NCBI GenBank assembly: GCA_019022495.1
Contig: JAFEKR010000063.1
Location: forward strand, 101,979-165,978
Origin: Epichloe hybrida
Taxonomy: Eukaryota; Ascomycota; Sordariomycetes; Hypocreales; Clavicipitaceae
Length of the DNA stretch: 64,000 nt
Reading direction: 5' to 3'
Positions 1-11,185 of the stretch are shown one piece after another (position 1 is the first letter of the stretch; every line of letters starts with the position of its first letter). The translations under genes were made by a program, and so were the position numbers. The notes beneath the pieces are model-generated. The model was not told the origin of the DNA, searched no databases, and saw only the letters and a program-made list of their open reading frames with translations.

Positions 1-162
1 CTTCTTCATCGACCCACATTGTCCTGTATAAAAGTGGTGTGGCGACGCCGTTGCTAACAACAGTGTTGCGATATTGTGCCACCATCCATCATCTCCTGCA
101 TTGTCCTTTTTTTTTTTTTTTTTTTCTTCATTCTTTAGAAAGCATCATTTTTGAAATGCCGA

Positions 163-1329
163 ATGAGTAATGATTCAATGGAGCAGAATACATTAAAAAG
201 ACGCGGCGTCGGCCTCATCGGAGTCGATCCCGAAAAGTCCCTCGGCGGCTACACCCTCTTCTGCCCGCTGACCAGCGACACGGCGCACCTGGTCGACATC
301 AACGGCAAACAAGTCCACTCGTGGAAGCTCCCCGGGAGAATTGGCCGACACGCCAGGGTCCTGCCCAACGGAAACCTGGCAGTAAATACACTGCGCCCGT
401 CGCCGGAGCGCAAGACCAGCGATGGCGGTCCCTTCCCCTTCCCCTTCTTCAACAAATACGGCGGCGGCGTCATGAGCGAGCTCGATCCCGACGGCAACAT
501 CGTCCGTCAGTTCACCGACCCGCTCGCCCATCATGATCAGCACCATTTGGGCGACGGCAGCATCTTGTACGCGAGTTTGGAGGCCCTCTCCCCCGAGGAC
601 TCGGCCAAGATACGGGGTGGCGTTCCCGGGTCCGAAGTCGATGGCATCACGTACGCGGACATGATCAACCAAGTCGACGCCAGCGGCAACCTCGTTTGGC
701 AGTGGAAAGTTTCTGAGCGACTGCCTCGCGATGAGTTCCCCCTGCAGCCTCACTACACCCGCGAGCACTACCCGCTCATCAACTCCGTGCTGCCTCTCCG
801 CGATGGGAAGCACGTTCTCGCATCCATGCGCTCCGTATCAGCCGTCATCATCATCGAAAAGGCCACTGGTGATATCGTGTGGAAACTCGGCTCTGCTACC
901 CTTGCGCAGCAGCACAACGCCACGGAACTGGATAACGGCAACATTCTCATCTTTGACAACGGCACCTTCCGCGAGGGAGAGTCCATGACATACACGCGTG
1001 CAATCGAGGTTGATCGCGCCACCAAGAATATTGTCTGGGAGTATCGCGATCGCTCATCTCCCATCTGCTTCTTCACCCCCTTCATGGGGAGTGCGCAGAG
1101 ACTGACCAACGGGAATACATTGCTGTGTGAGAGTGCATTCGGGCGCGTATTTGAAGTCACGCCTGACGGATACATCTGCTGGGAGTTTGTGAATCCTCAT
1201 TTTGCCGTGTATCCCGACGAAGAGACGGCCAGACTGTTCCCGGGCGAGTCGAATGCCTTGTTCAGGGCGTATAGGTATTCTTTGGGGGAGATTTCGTGGC
1301 TCAAGCCCAAGTTGGAAAAGGGCAGCTAA
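163..1329 (+). CDS. Arylsulfotransferase-like beta-propeller protein
   Basis: One uninterrupted exon of 388 codons. The first in-frame ATG is at 163 and a second is at 178; the frame extends to a TTG at 151, which I do not accept as a start. The protein has regularly spaced blade-like motifs (LVDINGKQVHSW, MSELDPDGNIVRQF, QVDASGNLVWQW, VFEVTPDGYICWEF) and the segment QQHNATELDNGNILIFDNG, typical of the arylsulfotransferase (ASST) beta-propeller family. Related fungal proteins are about this size, so it looks complete. I see no signal peptide or membrane segment, so it is probably cytosolic. The substrate is unknown; many fungal members are annotated only from the fold. A four-codon upstream ORF at 156-170 overlaps the chosen start. 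It converges with the zinc-cluster gene on its right. The family call is fairly sure; enzymatic function is inferred. Confidence 0.8.
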   Translation: MSNDSMEQNTLKRRGVGLIGVDPEKSLGGYTLFCPLTSDTAHLVDINGKQVHSWKLPGRIGRHARVLPNGNLAVNTLRPSPERKTSDGGPFPFPFFNKYGGGVMSELDPDGNIVRQFTDPLAHHDQHHLGDGSILYASLEALSPEDSAKIRGGVPGSEVDGITYADMINQVDASGNLVWQWKVSERLPRDEFPLQPHYTREHYPLINSVLPLRDGKHVLASMRSVSAVIIIEKATGDIVWKLGSATLAQQHNATELDNGNILIFDNGTFREGESMTYTRAIEVDRATKNIVWEYRDRSSPICFFTPFMGSAQRLTNGNTLLCESAFGRVFEVTPDGYICWEFVNPHFAVYPDEETARLFPGESNALFRAYRYSLGEISWLKPKLEKGS

Positions 1330-1427
1330 ATCTAGATACCTCTCTCGGGGGGGGGCGGAAGAAAAAAGAGTAAAAAAGTTCTTCATGTTTAATTTTGTTC
1401 TCTTTTTTTTTTTTTTTTTTTTGTCAG

Positions 1428-3589
1428 CTAGACACATTGGGGCCAAGGCATCGTATCATCACTTATAGCAAAGAGGTCCAACCCCATCATGTTTGGATAT
1501 GTAAAACCCATGTTTGGCTGACTTGTTTCCTCAAAAATAGGCGGAGCTTCCTCTGGTCCGATCATGTCGTATGGCAAAGATGATTCAGCAGGTCGAAACC
1601 CCGGCCGCAGTTTCTGGAATTGCACTGAGACAATATGCCCCAGTAAATGGGCAGCATGGCACCGTGGTCCAATCGAGTCGAACCAGTTAATGAGCGTGTA
1701 GATGAGAGAATCAAGCGCATAGATGTCGTAATCTATCGCTTCAAGCTCTGATGCATAGTTGTGTAGAAGTTGGCATGACGTGAGTGCGGAAAAGGTGACA
1801 ATGTGGTAGATGTGGTCTGTGAGGTGGCGAGTGCGCTCGTCAGCTGTATCAATGGCGAGATTAATGATGGTTCTGGAGAGGTGAATCATTTCTGATAGAA
1901 TCGTGCTGTCCATCATCGTTTGGGGCGATTTGAGGGATTGGTAGTAGGCAAAGAGGTGTGCAAAATGAAAGCCCATGTGTAGGAATTGAGAGCGAGGTTG
2001 GTCTGCCAAAACGGTTAGAATTAGATGTATCCGGAGGGCATTGGAAAACAAGCAGATCCAAAACAAAAGAAGAGAATCAAAGGACTCACTGAATAGACTG
2101 TTCCACTTCCGCTGCCACGCCTGTAGAGCTCTGCTCGTCTCTGGGAAGTCGACGTCTTGCGCACAGCACTTCTGATAGATGATCCAGTGCAGCTGGACTT
2201 CAGCGACCATCCTCGTTTCGTAGTTGTCAACGTCATCTGCTTTCACGAATCGAAGGCAGCGATCGATCTGTGACTGGTTCAGCATGGCCTGCCTGTGCAC
2301 ACCAACACAAGCTCTGCAGAATAGTCAACACTTTCGTTGGGATGGTGTCCGGACACTGAATGACGTACTGTAGATGTGCCAGGGTGAGGTGATTCCATAG
2401 ACACCATGCGTCGCGGTGTGCCTTGGTGACGGGCACTGAAGGGCTGCAACGAAAGGCTTCTATGAAGAACGGACTAGCCAGGGCTTGCTGAAGTGCGTAA
2501 CCGGTCAGCATCCAGTTATCGATGCTCAGCGGTACTTGGCCTATGGTTGTCGACCACAGGCCAAGGATGATGGCTGCTTGGTAGAACTCCATGGGCTGCG
2601 GAACTATGAGTAGAGCAGAACTGAGAAGGCTTTTTGCCTCGTCAAACAAACGGGGCGCCAGCTTGTCGGCGAGCTGCTCGGTTGTGTGCCTTACCGCAAT
2701 CAAGAAGATGCTGCAAATGAGGAGGGGTGACCGACGAGCTTGCAGAAGTAGTGCTTCTGTGGATAGGCTCTCGGAGAATTTCACCCATCGTCCGTAATGT
2801 GTGCGAAATCTGGACGTGGTTTTAGCCTCTCGTGTGCTGAAATTCCAACATGACAGTCGCGGAGCAAGGCAACACACATCTTGAGCAAGGTATGGGCGGT
2901 CCCCAGTGACACAATTCCCATTGAGATGGCATCTGACGGCCGTGACAAGCCGGAGTCAACGTGCCCGGGTGGCGAGACTCCAGCATAGGCACAAGCATCT
3001 CGTATAAGGAACACTGGCGCAGGGTGACTGTCCCGACGCCGTGAAAACGAAGCCATATCCGAGCCATCATCTATTTGCCGAGGCGGCTGTTCCTTGGTGC
3101 CCGAGGCCGAGCTGTCAATAGTCGTTTCAAGTCGATTCACCAGCCGTTCCACAAGTCCTTCCAGTCTATCGAGTCTGGGTTTCGCGTGTGAGAAGATGTG
3201 GGCATGTCCAGCATATCGAATGTCCGCAAGCAACAAGGAAGGATTCCGATGTGTAAAAGAAGGCAAACTCACCTGGTGTCCACGCTCGCGTGTTGTTGGG
3301 TAGAGTCTGGGAGAACAACACCTCGACTCCCCGAGCCATGGTCGTTCTGATGGACAGCTGGAGTGTGCTTTCGGGATCCCTCAGTCTTGAGAGAGCATGC
3401 CAGCGATAGAGTTGCGCATCGCAAGCAAACGCCACTCGGCTCGCCCGATGCGTAGCACCTGGTCTTGTTCTTGCGGCATTGAAGACAGGCTTTGGAGGCT
3501 CGGCCTTCCCGATCAGAGGCATGGTTCAGCGGCCTGGAACGAAATGAGCAGCGAGTGTGGGCATGGGCATGAGCATTTGTAAAATGCAT
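1428..3589 (-). CDS. Zn2Cys6 fungal transcription factor
   Basis: Nuclear zinc-cluster regulator, about 621 residues in my five-exon model: 3589-3273, 3174-2878, 2809-2332, 2288-2090, 2002-1428; all phases agree. The DNA-binding domain has six cysteines, CLQCRKNKTRC followed by CLRCATLSLAC (spacing C-x2-C-x6-C-x9-C-x2-C-x6-C). A linker LDRLEGLVERLVNRLE probably forms the dimerising coiled coil. The rest resembles the fungal-specific transcription factor domain (SPLLICSIFLIAVRH, AWCLWNHLTLAHLQY, QPRSQFLHMGFHFAHL). The start is uncertain: 3589 is the first ATG in frame, giving a His/Ala-rich leader, but an extra 5' exon ending near 3531 is possible. The third intron would be only 43 bases, so that join is the weakest. 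The target genes cannot be told from sequence. Confidence 0.8.
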
Positions 3590-4126
3590 TGCCGTTTGTG
3601 CCCCTCGACAAATCGACGCTCTCAAGATCGATTTGACCCTGGTGCCTGTAACGACGCGCCAAGTGGGTCGATCTGACGGCAAGATTGTTATCGTCTACTC
3701 CGTACTCTGACTGACCAATAGCGGCTTAAGCTCCCAAGAATCCTTTTCTTCGGTTGTTGCATTTACCACAGTCATGCTGGCTGGCATTCTTACCAACGAA
3801 AATTGCATCGTGAGTCCCTGTCGACTTGTGCTCGGCAGGGACGGACGGACACATGAAGATGGGGTGGGTTGGTCGCACGCTAAGTCTCAAGATATCAGGG
3901 ACCCCCAATCCCGATGAAGACGGTTCGTTCGTTCGTTGCGCGACCTGGAACATCGAAACGACTTCATGCATGGCTTGAGCTTTGTCTTTGTATTCTCATA
4001 CACGTAATATACTTGCATCCGGTCGTTCTTCAGGCGGAATCGACACAAAAATCACCTCGGCTATTTTACTACCCCCCCCCCCCCTTTGTCTCATCTCACT
4101 CGACCCCTTGTCGCCTCTGTCCCAAT
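3590..4126. other. Intergenic, promoter side of the Zn2Cys6 gene
   Basis: About 540 bases between the start of the Zn2Cys6 gene and the 3' end of the DJ-1-like gene. It holds one TACTCCGTAC motif near 3697 and a C13 run at 4072-4084. No ORF here looks like a real gene. Confidence 0.6.
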
Positions 4127-4925
4127 TCAAGCAGCACCAATAGCTTTCAGAATAGCCTCACCTACACCCTTGGCAGAAGCAGGGTTCTGGCCAGAAACAA
4201 GCAAACCATCCACCACCACCTTCTCTCCCCAAGGCTCGTCAGCAGCGTGGAAGCTAGCCCCAACCCTCTTCAGCTCGTCCTCCAACAGGAAGGGCATCGC
4301 AGCACTGAGCTGGACTTGATCCTCCTCGACGTTCGTGAACCCAGTGACGTTCTTGCCCTTGACAAGAGGCGCACCCTTGATCTTGACGTCACGGAAGACA
4401 ATGGGGCCGTGGCACACGGCAGCGACGGGCTTGCCAGCACCGTAGAACTCCTCAATGAGCTTGATCGAGTCGGCATCGTCGACGAGGTCGAACATGGGAC
4501 CGTGGCCACCAGGGTAGAAAATGGCGTCAAACTCGCCAGATCGACCGATGAAGTCCTTCAGGGGCCTGGTATTCTCCCAGACATGTTTCTTGTTCTTGAG
4601 GAAGTTGACGGAGGATTCGTCCGATTTAAACATCTCGACGGAGCTGGGGTCGAGGGGCGCGACACCGCCCTTGGGAGAGGCGACGACGAGTTCGGCCTTG
4701 GGGGCAAGAACATCGTAGGGGTGGGCAAGCTCGGGCTGTTTCCGAGCAAGTGGTCAGTTTATGCTGCTGCTGTCATGTGCCTACTAGGAAACGACGTGGC
4801 ACCCCGGGATTGAGGATGGAGGTCGTCGAGAATATATGGCGCCTTACCAAGTACCAGCCGGTGGGCTTGTCCAGCTTGACAATCTTGTCAGCGGAGGTGA
4901 GAACGACGAGAACCTTCTTGGCCAT
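4127..4925 (-). CDS. DJ-1/PfpI family protein, Hsp31-like glyoxalase III
   Basis: Two exons, 4925-4848 and 4735-4127, joined in phase 0 by a GTAAGG...CAG intron; 228 residues, the usual length for fungal Hsp31-type proteins. The N-terminus MAKKVLVVLTSADKI starts the Rossmann-like fold, and the second exon opens with PELAHPYDVL. The nucleophile-elbow cysteine is in AVCHGP, and FYPGGHGPMFDL is the family's conserved glycine-rich loop. Members detoxify methylglyoxal to lactate without glutathione and act in stress survival; that activity is inferred from the family. No targeting signal, so probably cytosolic. The promoter has a TATA box and AGGGG stress elements. Confidence in the family is high; the exact paralogue is not resolved. 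Confidence 0.9.
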
Positions 4926-5012
4926 TGTGAGAAACAGACGTTGACTACTTGGGACAGAATGTGTATGGGAAATTTGGAGCAAGTTGATCGTGGTGTATTG
5001 CAAGGTGCGAGG

Positions 5013-5078
5013 TAGGGGTAGTCTTTTGTGAATTCGGGATGACGTGGGCTACCCGAGTAGATGATGGGCCCCTTTATA
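5013..5078 (-). promoter_or_regulatory. TATA box and STRE-like sites upstream of the Hsp31-like gene
   Basis: On the minus strand TATAAA lies at 5078-5073, about 150 bases upstream of the ATG. AGGGG lies next to it at 5073-5069, and another AGGGG on the plus strand near 5013. AGGGG is the core of the fungal stress response element, which fits a stress-induced Hsp31-like gene. The role is inferred. Confidence 0.45.
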
Positions 5079-5607
5079 CCCTGTTTTCAAACCAAAATAC
5101 CCAAGGAACGGTGCATTCTCCTTTTTCTCACTAGCCTCATCTGAATTCGCCGGCGTCTAGCTCGACGGGGGCTACAATTCTTCATTCTTCATGCAGCATT
5201 ATGTATTACATTATTACCAAGCGGATGGAATGGAGCTCTGTCATGACCCCGCTTTGGAAGCTCCTACCGCGGTATTGACGTCAGGATGAGGATGGTGTTG
5301 TGCGAAACAAGGACAGATACGACCAGACGACCAGACCAACAGGACTTCTTGAGGAGATGCGCTCATCGAACATACCCAGCTTCACATCATTCAAACTACA
5401 TCGATTCCTCTTGGAAGAATGAGCATCCTCACTATTTCTTTATATCCATGATGCTTCAGCAAAGGAGTCAAGCTTATCTATTCAACAAATCCGACCCCGC
5501 ACGACAGGGCAGCTTACAGTAAGGTGTAGATGATCCAATCCATAGGCTATACGGTTGTATGGAGTGTAATACATATTGACAAATACCATATGCGCTTACA
5601 TGAATCA
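5079..5607. other. Intergenic, no gene seen
   Basis: About 530 bases between the Hsp31-like promoter and the tRNA gene. Only short chance ORFs; no repeat or conserved motif noticed. Confidence 0.6.
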
Positions 5608-5679
5608 GCGGCCATGGTGTAACGGTTAGCATGGCTGATTTCCATTCAGCCGACTCGGGTTCGACTCCCGATGGCCGCA
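5608..5679 (+). tRNA. tRNA-Gly (anticodon TCC)
   Basis: A 72-base cloverleaf: acceptor arms GCGGCCA and TGGCCGC, discriminator A, anticodon stem GCTGA/TCAGC around the loop TTTCCAT, giving anticodon TCC (Gly, GGA codons). The T arm contains the internal B box GGTTCGACTCC at 5658-5668, and the D arm TGGTGTAACGG serves as the A box. There is no intron. A T5 stretch about a dozen bases downstream can stop RNA polymerase III. Confidence 0.95.
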
Positions 5680-6139
5680 CTCATTCCTTTGATTTTTGTG
5701 CCATCGTCTATCTATTTAACCCATGGATCCTTTGATGGTGCTATGAGAAGGCAAGGACTTTTTTTTGGTTGACCTTGAAAATATTTTGTTGTGAGACACA
5801 GCTGCAACCAACTCCTCAGAGCACTTCGCCTCGATACTCGATCTGAATCTCGCAACAAGCTGTGCTTACAAGAAACATAACCATGGAAATCATATATCAA
5901 CATTGTAACGTCCTAGTCAACGGGCCTGTCAATCTTCCCTCCTCAACACCATCCAACGCCATCAAGGTGCATTCTTAATGTACTGGTTGCCTTCTCAGAT
6001 GACTTGGGTACATACCTTCCTACTCGATGTCGTGCACGCCGTCGTCAAGGTAGTTCAACCCGTACAAGTTCATATATCAACTATCGTTCTGTCATGAAGT
6101 CGTGCACGGTATGCTTAGCATTGAAGCATCAAATACACT
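5680..6139. other. Intergenic, no gene seen
   Basis: About 460 bases between the tRNA and the 3' end of the MFS gene. It starts with the pol III T-run; otherwise nothing recognisable. Confidence 0.6.
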
Positions 6140-7893
6140 TCACGCAACGTCCTGCTCATTTCTCTGCTGATCCTCCGTTTCAAGCTCTCGAATTCGGAGA
6201 TTCGCAACACTCCCACCGGCAAGAGCCGTGAGCACTGCCAGAACAATGAAAGGTAGGCCGTACCACGCGGCTCCCCAGTGTGACCCTACCTTGAACAACC
6301 ACTCCAATAAGGGCAATCCTATCAAGAGCGAGAGACTCTGCATAACTACAACTAAAGTGAAAAGCACACCAGTGTGCTGCTCGCCGTTGAAAAGTACAAG
6401 TAGACTTCTCGCCACGGGAATGAATGCGGAATCGGGCGATAGCAGTACCGTGCCAATGATGACCATGGCTCTTCCGTTGGAGAACCCCGTGATCAATAAG
6501 CCCGCTACTACGGCCAGGGCAATCCCTCGCGCAAGCCATAGATCCCTTTGTAAAGGGTTGTAGTGGAGTCTGGTGAGAATTTGCGACGTGATGGGAAGGA
6601 CGAGTGCTACGACGGCCAGGTTTGACCATAGCTTGACGATACTGACGAGACCGGCCTAAGGTGGTGCATTAGTAAGAGAAAAGGGGTTGTTAAACTGGTG
6701 GTTACATTGGACGCGAAGTCACATACATCAGACATAGACCAGTGCAGGCGTCTGATCCAGTAGAACATGGTAATAGGCGAGTTGTATGACATGTAAAACA
6801 GGAAGGCTCCCAACAAGAGCAATCCAAGGCGTTTATTATTGACTGTAACCATACGACCAATTGATACTAGCCGTCTTGCTGCGCTCTTGCCATGGGAGTA
6901 TAGCCTGGAGACAAAGTTATCAGAGTCGTCTATGTGAGCATCCTCACGACGAGCTAGTCTTGCGAGGCTGGCAACGTCTCGGGTTGCCGGGAGGAAGAGT
7001 ACAAGGATAGTACAAACACAAGTCGTCGCGAGACCGATGTAGATGGCAAGCCACGGGTTGTTTGTTAGGCCCATGTATAGTGGCTGGCTGAGGGAGGTCG
7101 CAATGGTTGTGAGGGCGTCAATGAAGAGAAAGACGGTAACTCTGTTCCTGCAGTGAGCGTCAAAGTAGTCAAAAATCGAAATGAAATCATGCTAATTGCC
7201 GCTTACCTTTGGGCATGGCTCGTAACATCACTTGCGATGGCGAACACCAGAGCAGAAAAGATGAGTGGTCCACCGCCAATGAAGGTGAATAAGGTGGCCA
7301 GCCAAACGAGCCGCAGGGAGAAGAATTTTGGAAATAAGCCTGTCGAAGATTCATACACTTGTTAGCTCGTGAGGGCCATGAGGATCTTGATTCCCGTTCA
7401 CATGGCAAGAAGTAACTGCAGATTGAGGGAGGAAAATGTACTGACAAACAATAATTTCTCCTGCCATGGAAATCAAGATGCCCCCAGTGCACAGAGCCAG
7501 TAAATTTCTACGACTGAACCTATCGGCAGCAAGTCCATAGGGCACCGCTGTCAATAGAGCAACGAGTAGGGCCAGATAGCCCTTCCAATGCTCAATCGTG
7601 GAGAATTCAGCATTCGCCTTATCCGACTCACATAGCCAGGGAAACGTGGCGGTGGAATTGGGCTGTTGGTTCCGGCAGTTGATGTCATACTCGACGAAAT
7701 ATATGGCGGCGTTGTGAAGCGACGTCCCAATCGTCTGGGTGATGACAACGAGGGTTAGCAAGACGAAGACGGTAACTCGATCCGCCGTTGCGAAGTTGTC
7801 TTGAGGTAGTTGCTGGTATTCATCTCGGTCGTCATATTCGTCCTCTTCGCGTGGGACGAGGAGGGGCCGTCGTTCATCATGGGACGCCATCAT
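6140..7893 (-). CDS. Major facilitator superfamily transporter
   Basis: Four exons with consistent phase: 7893-7446, 7339-7207, 7147-6727, 6655-6140; 505 residues. The acidic cytosolic N-terminus (DERRPLLVPREEDEYDDRDEY) precedes a first membrane helix VTVFVLLTLVVITQTIG. A loop GLAADRFSRRNLL matches the MFS motif between helices 2 and 3 (G-x3-D-x-x-x-R/K). Further hydrophobic helices follow, including FIGGGPLIFSALVFAIASD, LLLLGAFLFYMSYNSPIT and GIALAVVAGLLITGFSN. It resembles fungal drug/efflux-type MFS proteins, but the substrate cannot be read from sequence. The first donor site is GTCAGT, slightly atypical; it was chosen because it alone keeps frame. It is divergent from TAF6 across a ~640-base shared promoter. 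Confidence 0.85.
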
Positions 7894-8530
7894 GTTGCAT
7901 GTCAATTGACAATATTGGGAGAAGCAGCGGCGGACGGTCAAAAGGCACGCGGATGCCCCAAGTTGGCCGTTTGATGGAGGCGGATTTTGATTGGTACATG
8001 TCTGCAGTGGCCTGATCTCCTCAGTGAGTGACCAAGTCAGGTTCGGCAGGTTGGGTGACGTCACCCATGACTACCACCGCCTTGGTCCCGGCGGAAAGGG
8101 CTGGATCGGCTGGATCGGCTGGATCTGTATCAACGAGCTCGATTTCGGTGCCCCCTCGTGCTTGTCCTCGAATCGAACAGATATGCAGGCCGGGAGGCCA
8201 CCAAGGCAGGTCTGGTAGACGACGTAGCTCACTCATTTGAAGATGCGATCAAGTTCGTTCAAGACCGAAATTTGTTGAGAAAGGCACAGAGTCCTTCGTA
8301 ATGGCCATCTTAGGTCAGAAATGTGTGCAGATTTGTTGCCAAGAATTGACGCCCGAGGTCGCGGAGAAAAGAATTAAACACATCTTTATTGTCGGCATGA
8401 GGATGCAAGTGTGACCGAATCAGAAGCTACAGGGTGGGTCAAGGCTACCTGCGAGCACTTGTGTGCCAAACCAACTTCTCATCACAACCTCGCAACCTTC
8501 CATCAAACCCCGTCACCAACCTCTCGAACC
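7894..8530. other. Divergent promoter region between MFS gene and TAF6
   Basis: About 640 bases. It contains a short tandem of a 10-base unit GGATCGGCTG at 8103-8125. No gene is evident; ORFs here are short and overlap each other. Confidence 0.55.
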
Positions 8531-9928
8531 ATGGCGGCTGAAGCCCCCAAGCCAAAGCTCCTCTGGAACTCAGACAATGTTAAAGACGTGGCCGAATCCG
8601 TCGGCATCAACTCCCTCAACGACGAGGCCCTCAAAGCCCTCACTCAAGATGTAGAGTACCGAATCGGCCAAGTCATCATCGAAGGGCTCCGCCTCATGCG
8701 CGCCGCCCGCCGCACCACCCTCACCGTCAACGACGTCTCCCTCGCCCTCAAAGTCCTCGACGTCGAGCCCCTCTACGGCTACGACTCGACCCGGCCGCTG
8801 CGCTACGGCGAGGCCAGCCTCGGCCCTGGCCAGCCTCTGTTCTACCTTGAAGATGAGGAAGTCGACTTTGAAAAGCTCATCAATGCGCCGCTGCCCAAGG
8901 TGCCCCGCGACATGAACTTCACGGCACACTGGCTCGCCATCGAGGGCGTCCAGCCGTCCATTCCGCAGAACCCTACCAGCGCCGAGTCCCGGTCCCAGGA
9001 GCTTCTGCCCAAGGGTCCTGGCGCCAACCCTGCGCTCGCGGCGCTCGCCGGCAACGACAACGTCGCCGTCAAGCCCTCGGTCAAACACATTGTCAGCAAA
9101 GAGCTCATTCTGTACTTTGACAAGATCCAAGCCGCCGTCTTGGACGACAACCCCGACGAAGAGGTCGTGAGACTGCGCCAGGCAGCGCTGGGTTCGGTGC
9201 GCGACGACCCAGGCCTGCACCAGCTGGTGCCCTACTTTATCAATTTCATCATGGACCGCGTCACGCACCACCTCGACGATACGTTTACCCTCAAGCAGAT
9301 GATGGAGCTGACGAACGCGCTCGTCGAAAACAAGAGCCTCTTCCTGGATCCATACGCCAGTTCCTTGTCCGCTCCAGCCCTGACGTGCCTCATGGCGCGC
9401 AATCTTGGTGCAGACTATGGCGTGGACGCCATGAGGGACCAGTACGAGCTGAGGCAACTAGCCGCGTCGCTGGTCGGCAGAATGGCACGGAAATACTCGG
9501 CGTCGAACACCCTACTGCGACCAAAGCTCACGCGAACGTGTCTGAAGTACTTTCTCGATCCTACCAAACCGCCCGCGGTGCTGTACGGAGCCATCTTCGG
9601 CCTGCTGGAAGCCGGCGGGCCCGAGGCCATTCGTGTGCTCGTCCTGCGTAACCTCAAGACGTTTGACTCGGCTATCCTGCAGCCCTTGAAAGAGAAGTCG
9701 GAAGGCAGTATCGAGTACGAGATGCTCGTACAGGGATTAGTACAGGCCGTGGCTTCGTTGGGCCAGAATGCCGGACTGAATGTTTCAAATGGAGTGAATG
9801 GGGAGTCGGCGGGGAGGGAATCGTCTGAGCTGAATGAGTTTATTGGACCAATTGTTGGGCAAAAGATTGCGTCGTTGGGGAATCGCGCTCTCATTAGGAC
9901 GGTACTGGACGCTAGGTTGCTGGAATGA
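8531..9928 (+). CDS. taf6: TFIID/SAGA subunit TAF6
   Basis: Single exon, 465 residues, starting at the ATG in ACCATGG (8531); the longer upstream frame would begin with GTG and is rejected. The N-terminal histone fold (about residues 10-75: [56 protein letters not shown]) pairs with TAF9 in TFIID and SAGA. The conserved link [20 protein letters not shown] follows, then the helical HEAT-repeat C-terminal domain ([34 protein letters not shown]). This is a general RNA polymerase II initiation factor in the nucleus. Nothing is odd about it; length and domain order match fungal TAF6. Confidence 0.96.
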   Translation: MAAEAPKPKLLWNSDNVKDVAESVGINSLNDEALKALTQDVEYRIGQVIIEGLRLMRAARRTTLTVNDVSLALKVLDVEPLYGYDSTRPLRYGEASLGPGQPLFYLEDEEVDFEKLINAPLPKVPRDMNFTAHWLAIEGVQPSIPQNPTSAESRSQELLPKGPGANPALAALAGNDNVAVKPSVKHIVSKELILYFDKIQAAVLDDNPDEEVVRLRQAALGSVRDDPGLHQLVPYFINFIMDRVTHHLDDTFTLKQMMELTNALVENKSLFLDPYASSLSAPALTCLMARNLGADYGVDAMRDQYELRQLAASLVGRMARKYSASNTLLRPKLTRTCLKYFLDPTKPPAVLYGAIFGLLEAGGPEAIRVLVLRNLKTFDSAILQPLKEKSEGSIEYEMLVQGLVQAVASLGQNAGLNVSNGVNGESAGRESSELNEFIGPIVGQKIASLGNRALIRTVLDARLLE

Positions 9929-10367
9929 GGATGGATGAAAGGCGACATATTTGTTCAACCAAAGTCTGGCGAATTGGCGTTTCTTCTTCTTCTTCTTTTG
10001 TTTTTCTTTCTTTCTGGGGAAGCGATATCAAAATCATGAGCTATCATTACATTTTTTCACCACGGGAGCTTACACCATACACCAGACCTGTTTGGCACTG
10101 CATTTTCGAAACCTAGGTAGCCGAACAAACTAGTGTTGGGAAAATTGAAAACAAGACAGCTCGACCGCTAAGCTACTAGGTCTACCATGCATGTCCATTT
10201 GCTTTCAGCACTTACACGTGAGTTGCGTCCCCCTCGACCACAAGCTTCACACTTCATCATACGCGATACGCGAGTCTTCCAAACTGCCGCCCAGTCCACG
10301 TACGTTCCCTGTTACACCACCCCTTCCCTGGTTCTATAAATAAATGCTCTTCTCGCAATCTCGTCTC
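9929..10367. other. Convergent 3' region of TAF6 and SDHC
   Basis: About 440 bases of 3' flank. T-rich after TAF6 (TTC repeats near 9980); no gene seen. Confidence 0.6.
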
Positions 10368-11185
10368 TCACAGACCAAAAGCCAAGTACAAGCCACTCAG
10401 GATACTCGACGTCCAGAGCGCCATCTCACCCTTCTTAATAGAGGACTTGGAAAAGCCCTTGCCCATGTCGAACCACAGGTGTCGCAGGCCGTTGATAAAG
10501 TGGTACGCAAAGGGGAAGCCCAGCGCGAACTTGACGCCGCCCTTGACGGCGAACGGGAGTGTGGCGAAGGCCGAGACCAACGAGGCCGACTCGAGGTGCC
10601 AGCCCAGAAGGGGCGCAACCAGGTAAGCAGTGAAGTAGGCATACGCGGCACCAGAGAGGGTGCACCCCGTGATGCGGGTCCAGGCCGAGTGTCCGAGCCA
10701 AGTCTGTTCGATCTTGTAGATGCCGAGATGGGGGGAGACGGGCCGCCGAAGACGCTGGTTCACGAGGATCTGGTGGCCGTCTTCCTGGGAGACCTTGGCG
10801 GTGGCGACGGGGCTTTTTATCGCCGCCGGCCGACGTTAGCAGAGGTTTCTTTGTAAATGGAACTGTACTTTGTCGTCATCGTTCAGATGTAGGTGTAGAT
10901 AGATGTTCATCATGGTCGGAGGAGGAGGCAAACGAGAACAGTTGCCAATTCTTCTTACCGAGCCTGCAGAATGCCAGTTGCGACGGCCACCTTGGGCAAT
11001 TGGTTGAAGAACGCGAGAGGCCTCGCGCCTACATACACTTGGTCAGCAACCTTGATCGTGTCCCGCCGTTCCGCGCCGACGCGACGAGCCATCGAGAGGG
11101 GAAGGGGAAACCCGTAATCTGCCGCAAAGGGCAAAATTCACATACCTCTGCGCAAAGCAGCCACGCCAACCCGCTGAGCAATCAT
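10368..11185 (-). CDS. sdh3: Succinate dehydrogenase cytochrome b560 subunit (SDHC)
   Basis: Three exons: 11185-11146 (40 nt), 11028-10959 (70 nt), 10812-10368; phases agree and give 184 residues. The basic N-terminus MIAQRVGVAALRRGARPL is a mitochondrial presequence, split by the first intron. QRLRRPVSPHLGIYKIEQTWLG is shortened here to its hallmark RPVSPHLGIYK, the SDHC signature near the quinone site. Three membrane helices follow, and the haem-ligand histidine is expected in AYHFINGLRHLWFD. The protein anchors complex II in the inner mitochondrial membrane and passes electrons to ubiquinone; it is a target of SDHI fungicides. The second intron has a GCTAACG branch site. It converges with TAF6. 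Confidence 0.95.

Noticed and set aside
193..813. 206-codon ORF opposite the ASST-like gene
   Set aside because: Antisense shadow of a well-supported gene; no domain or signal.
8570..9457. 295-codon ORF antisense to TAF6
   Set aside because: Produced by the GC-rich third positions of TAF6; Val/Glu/Gly-rich with no motif.
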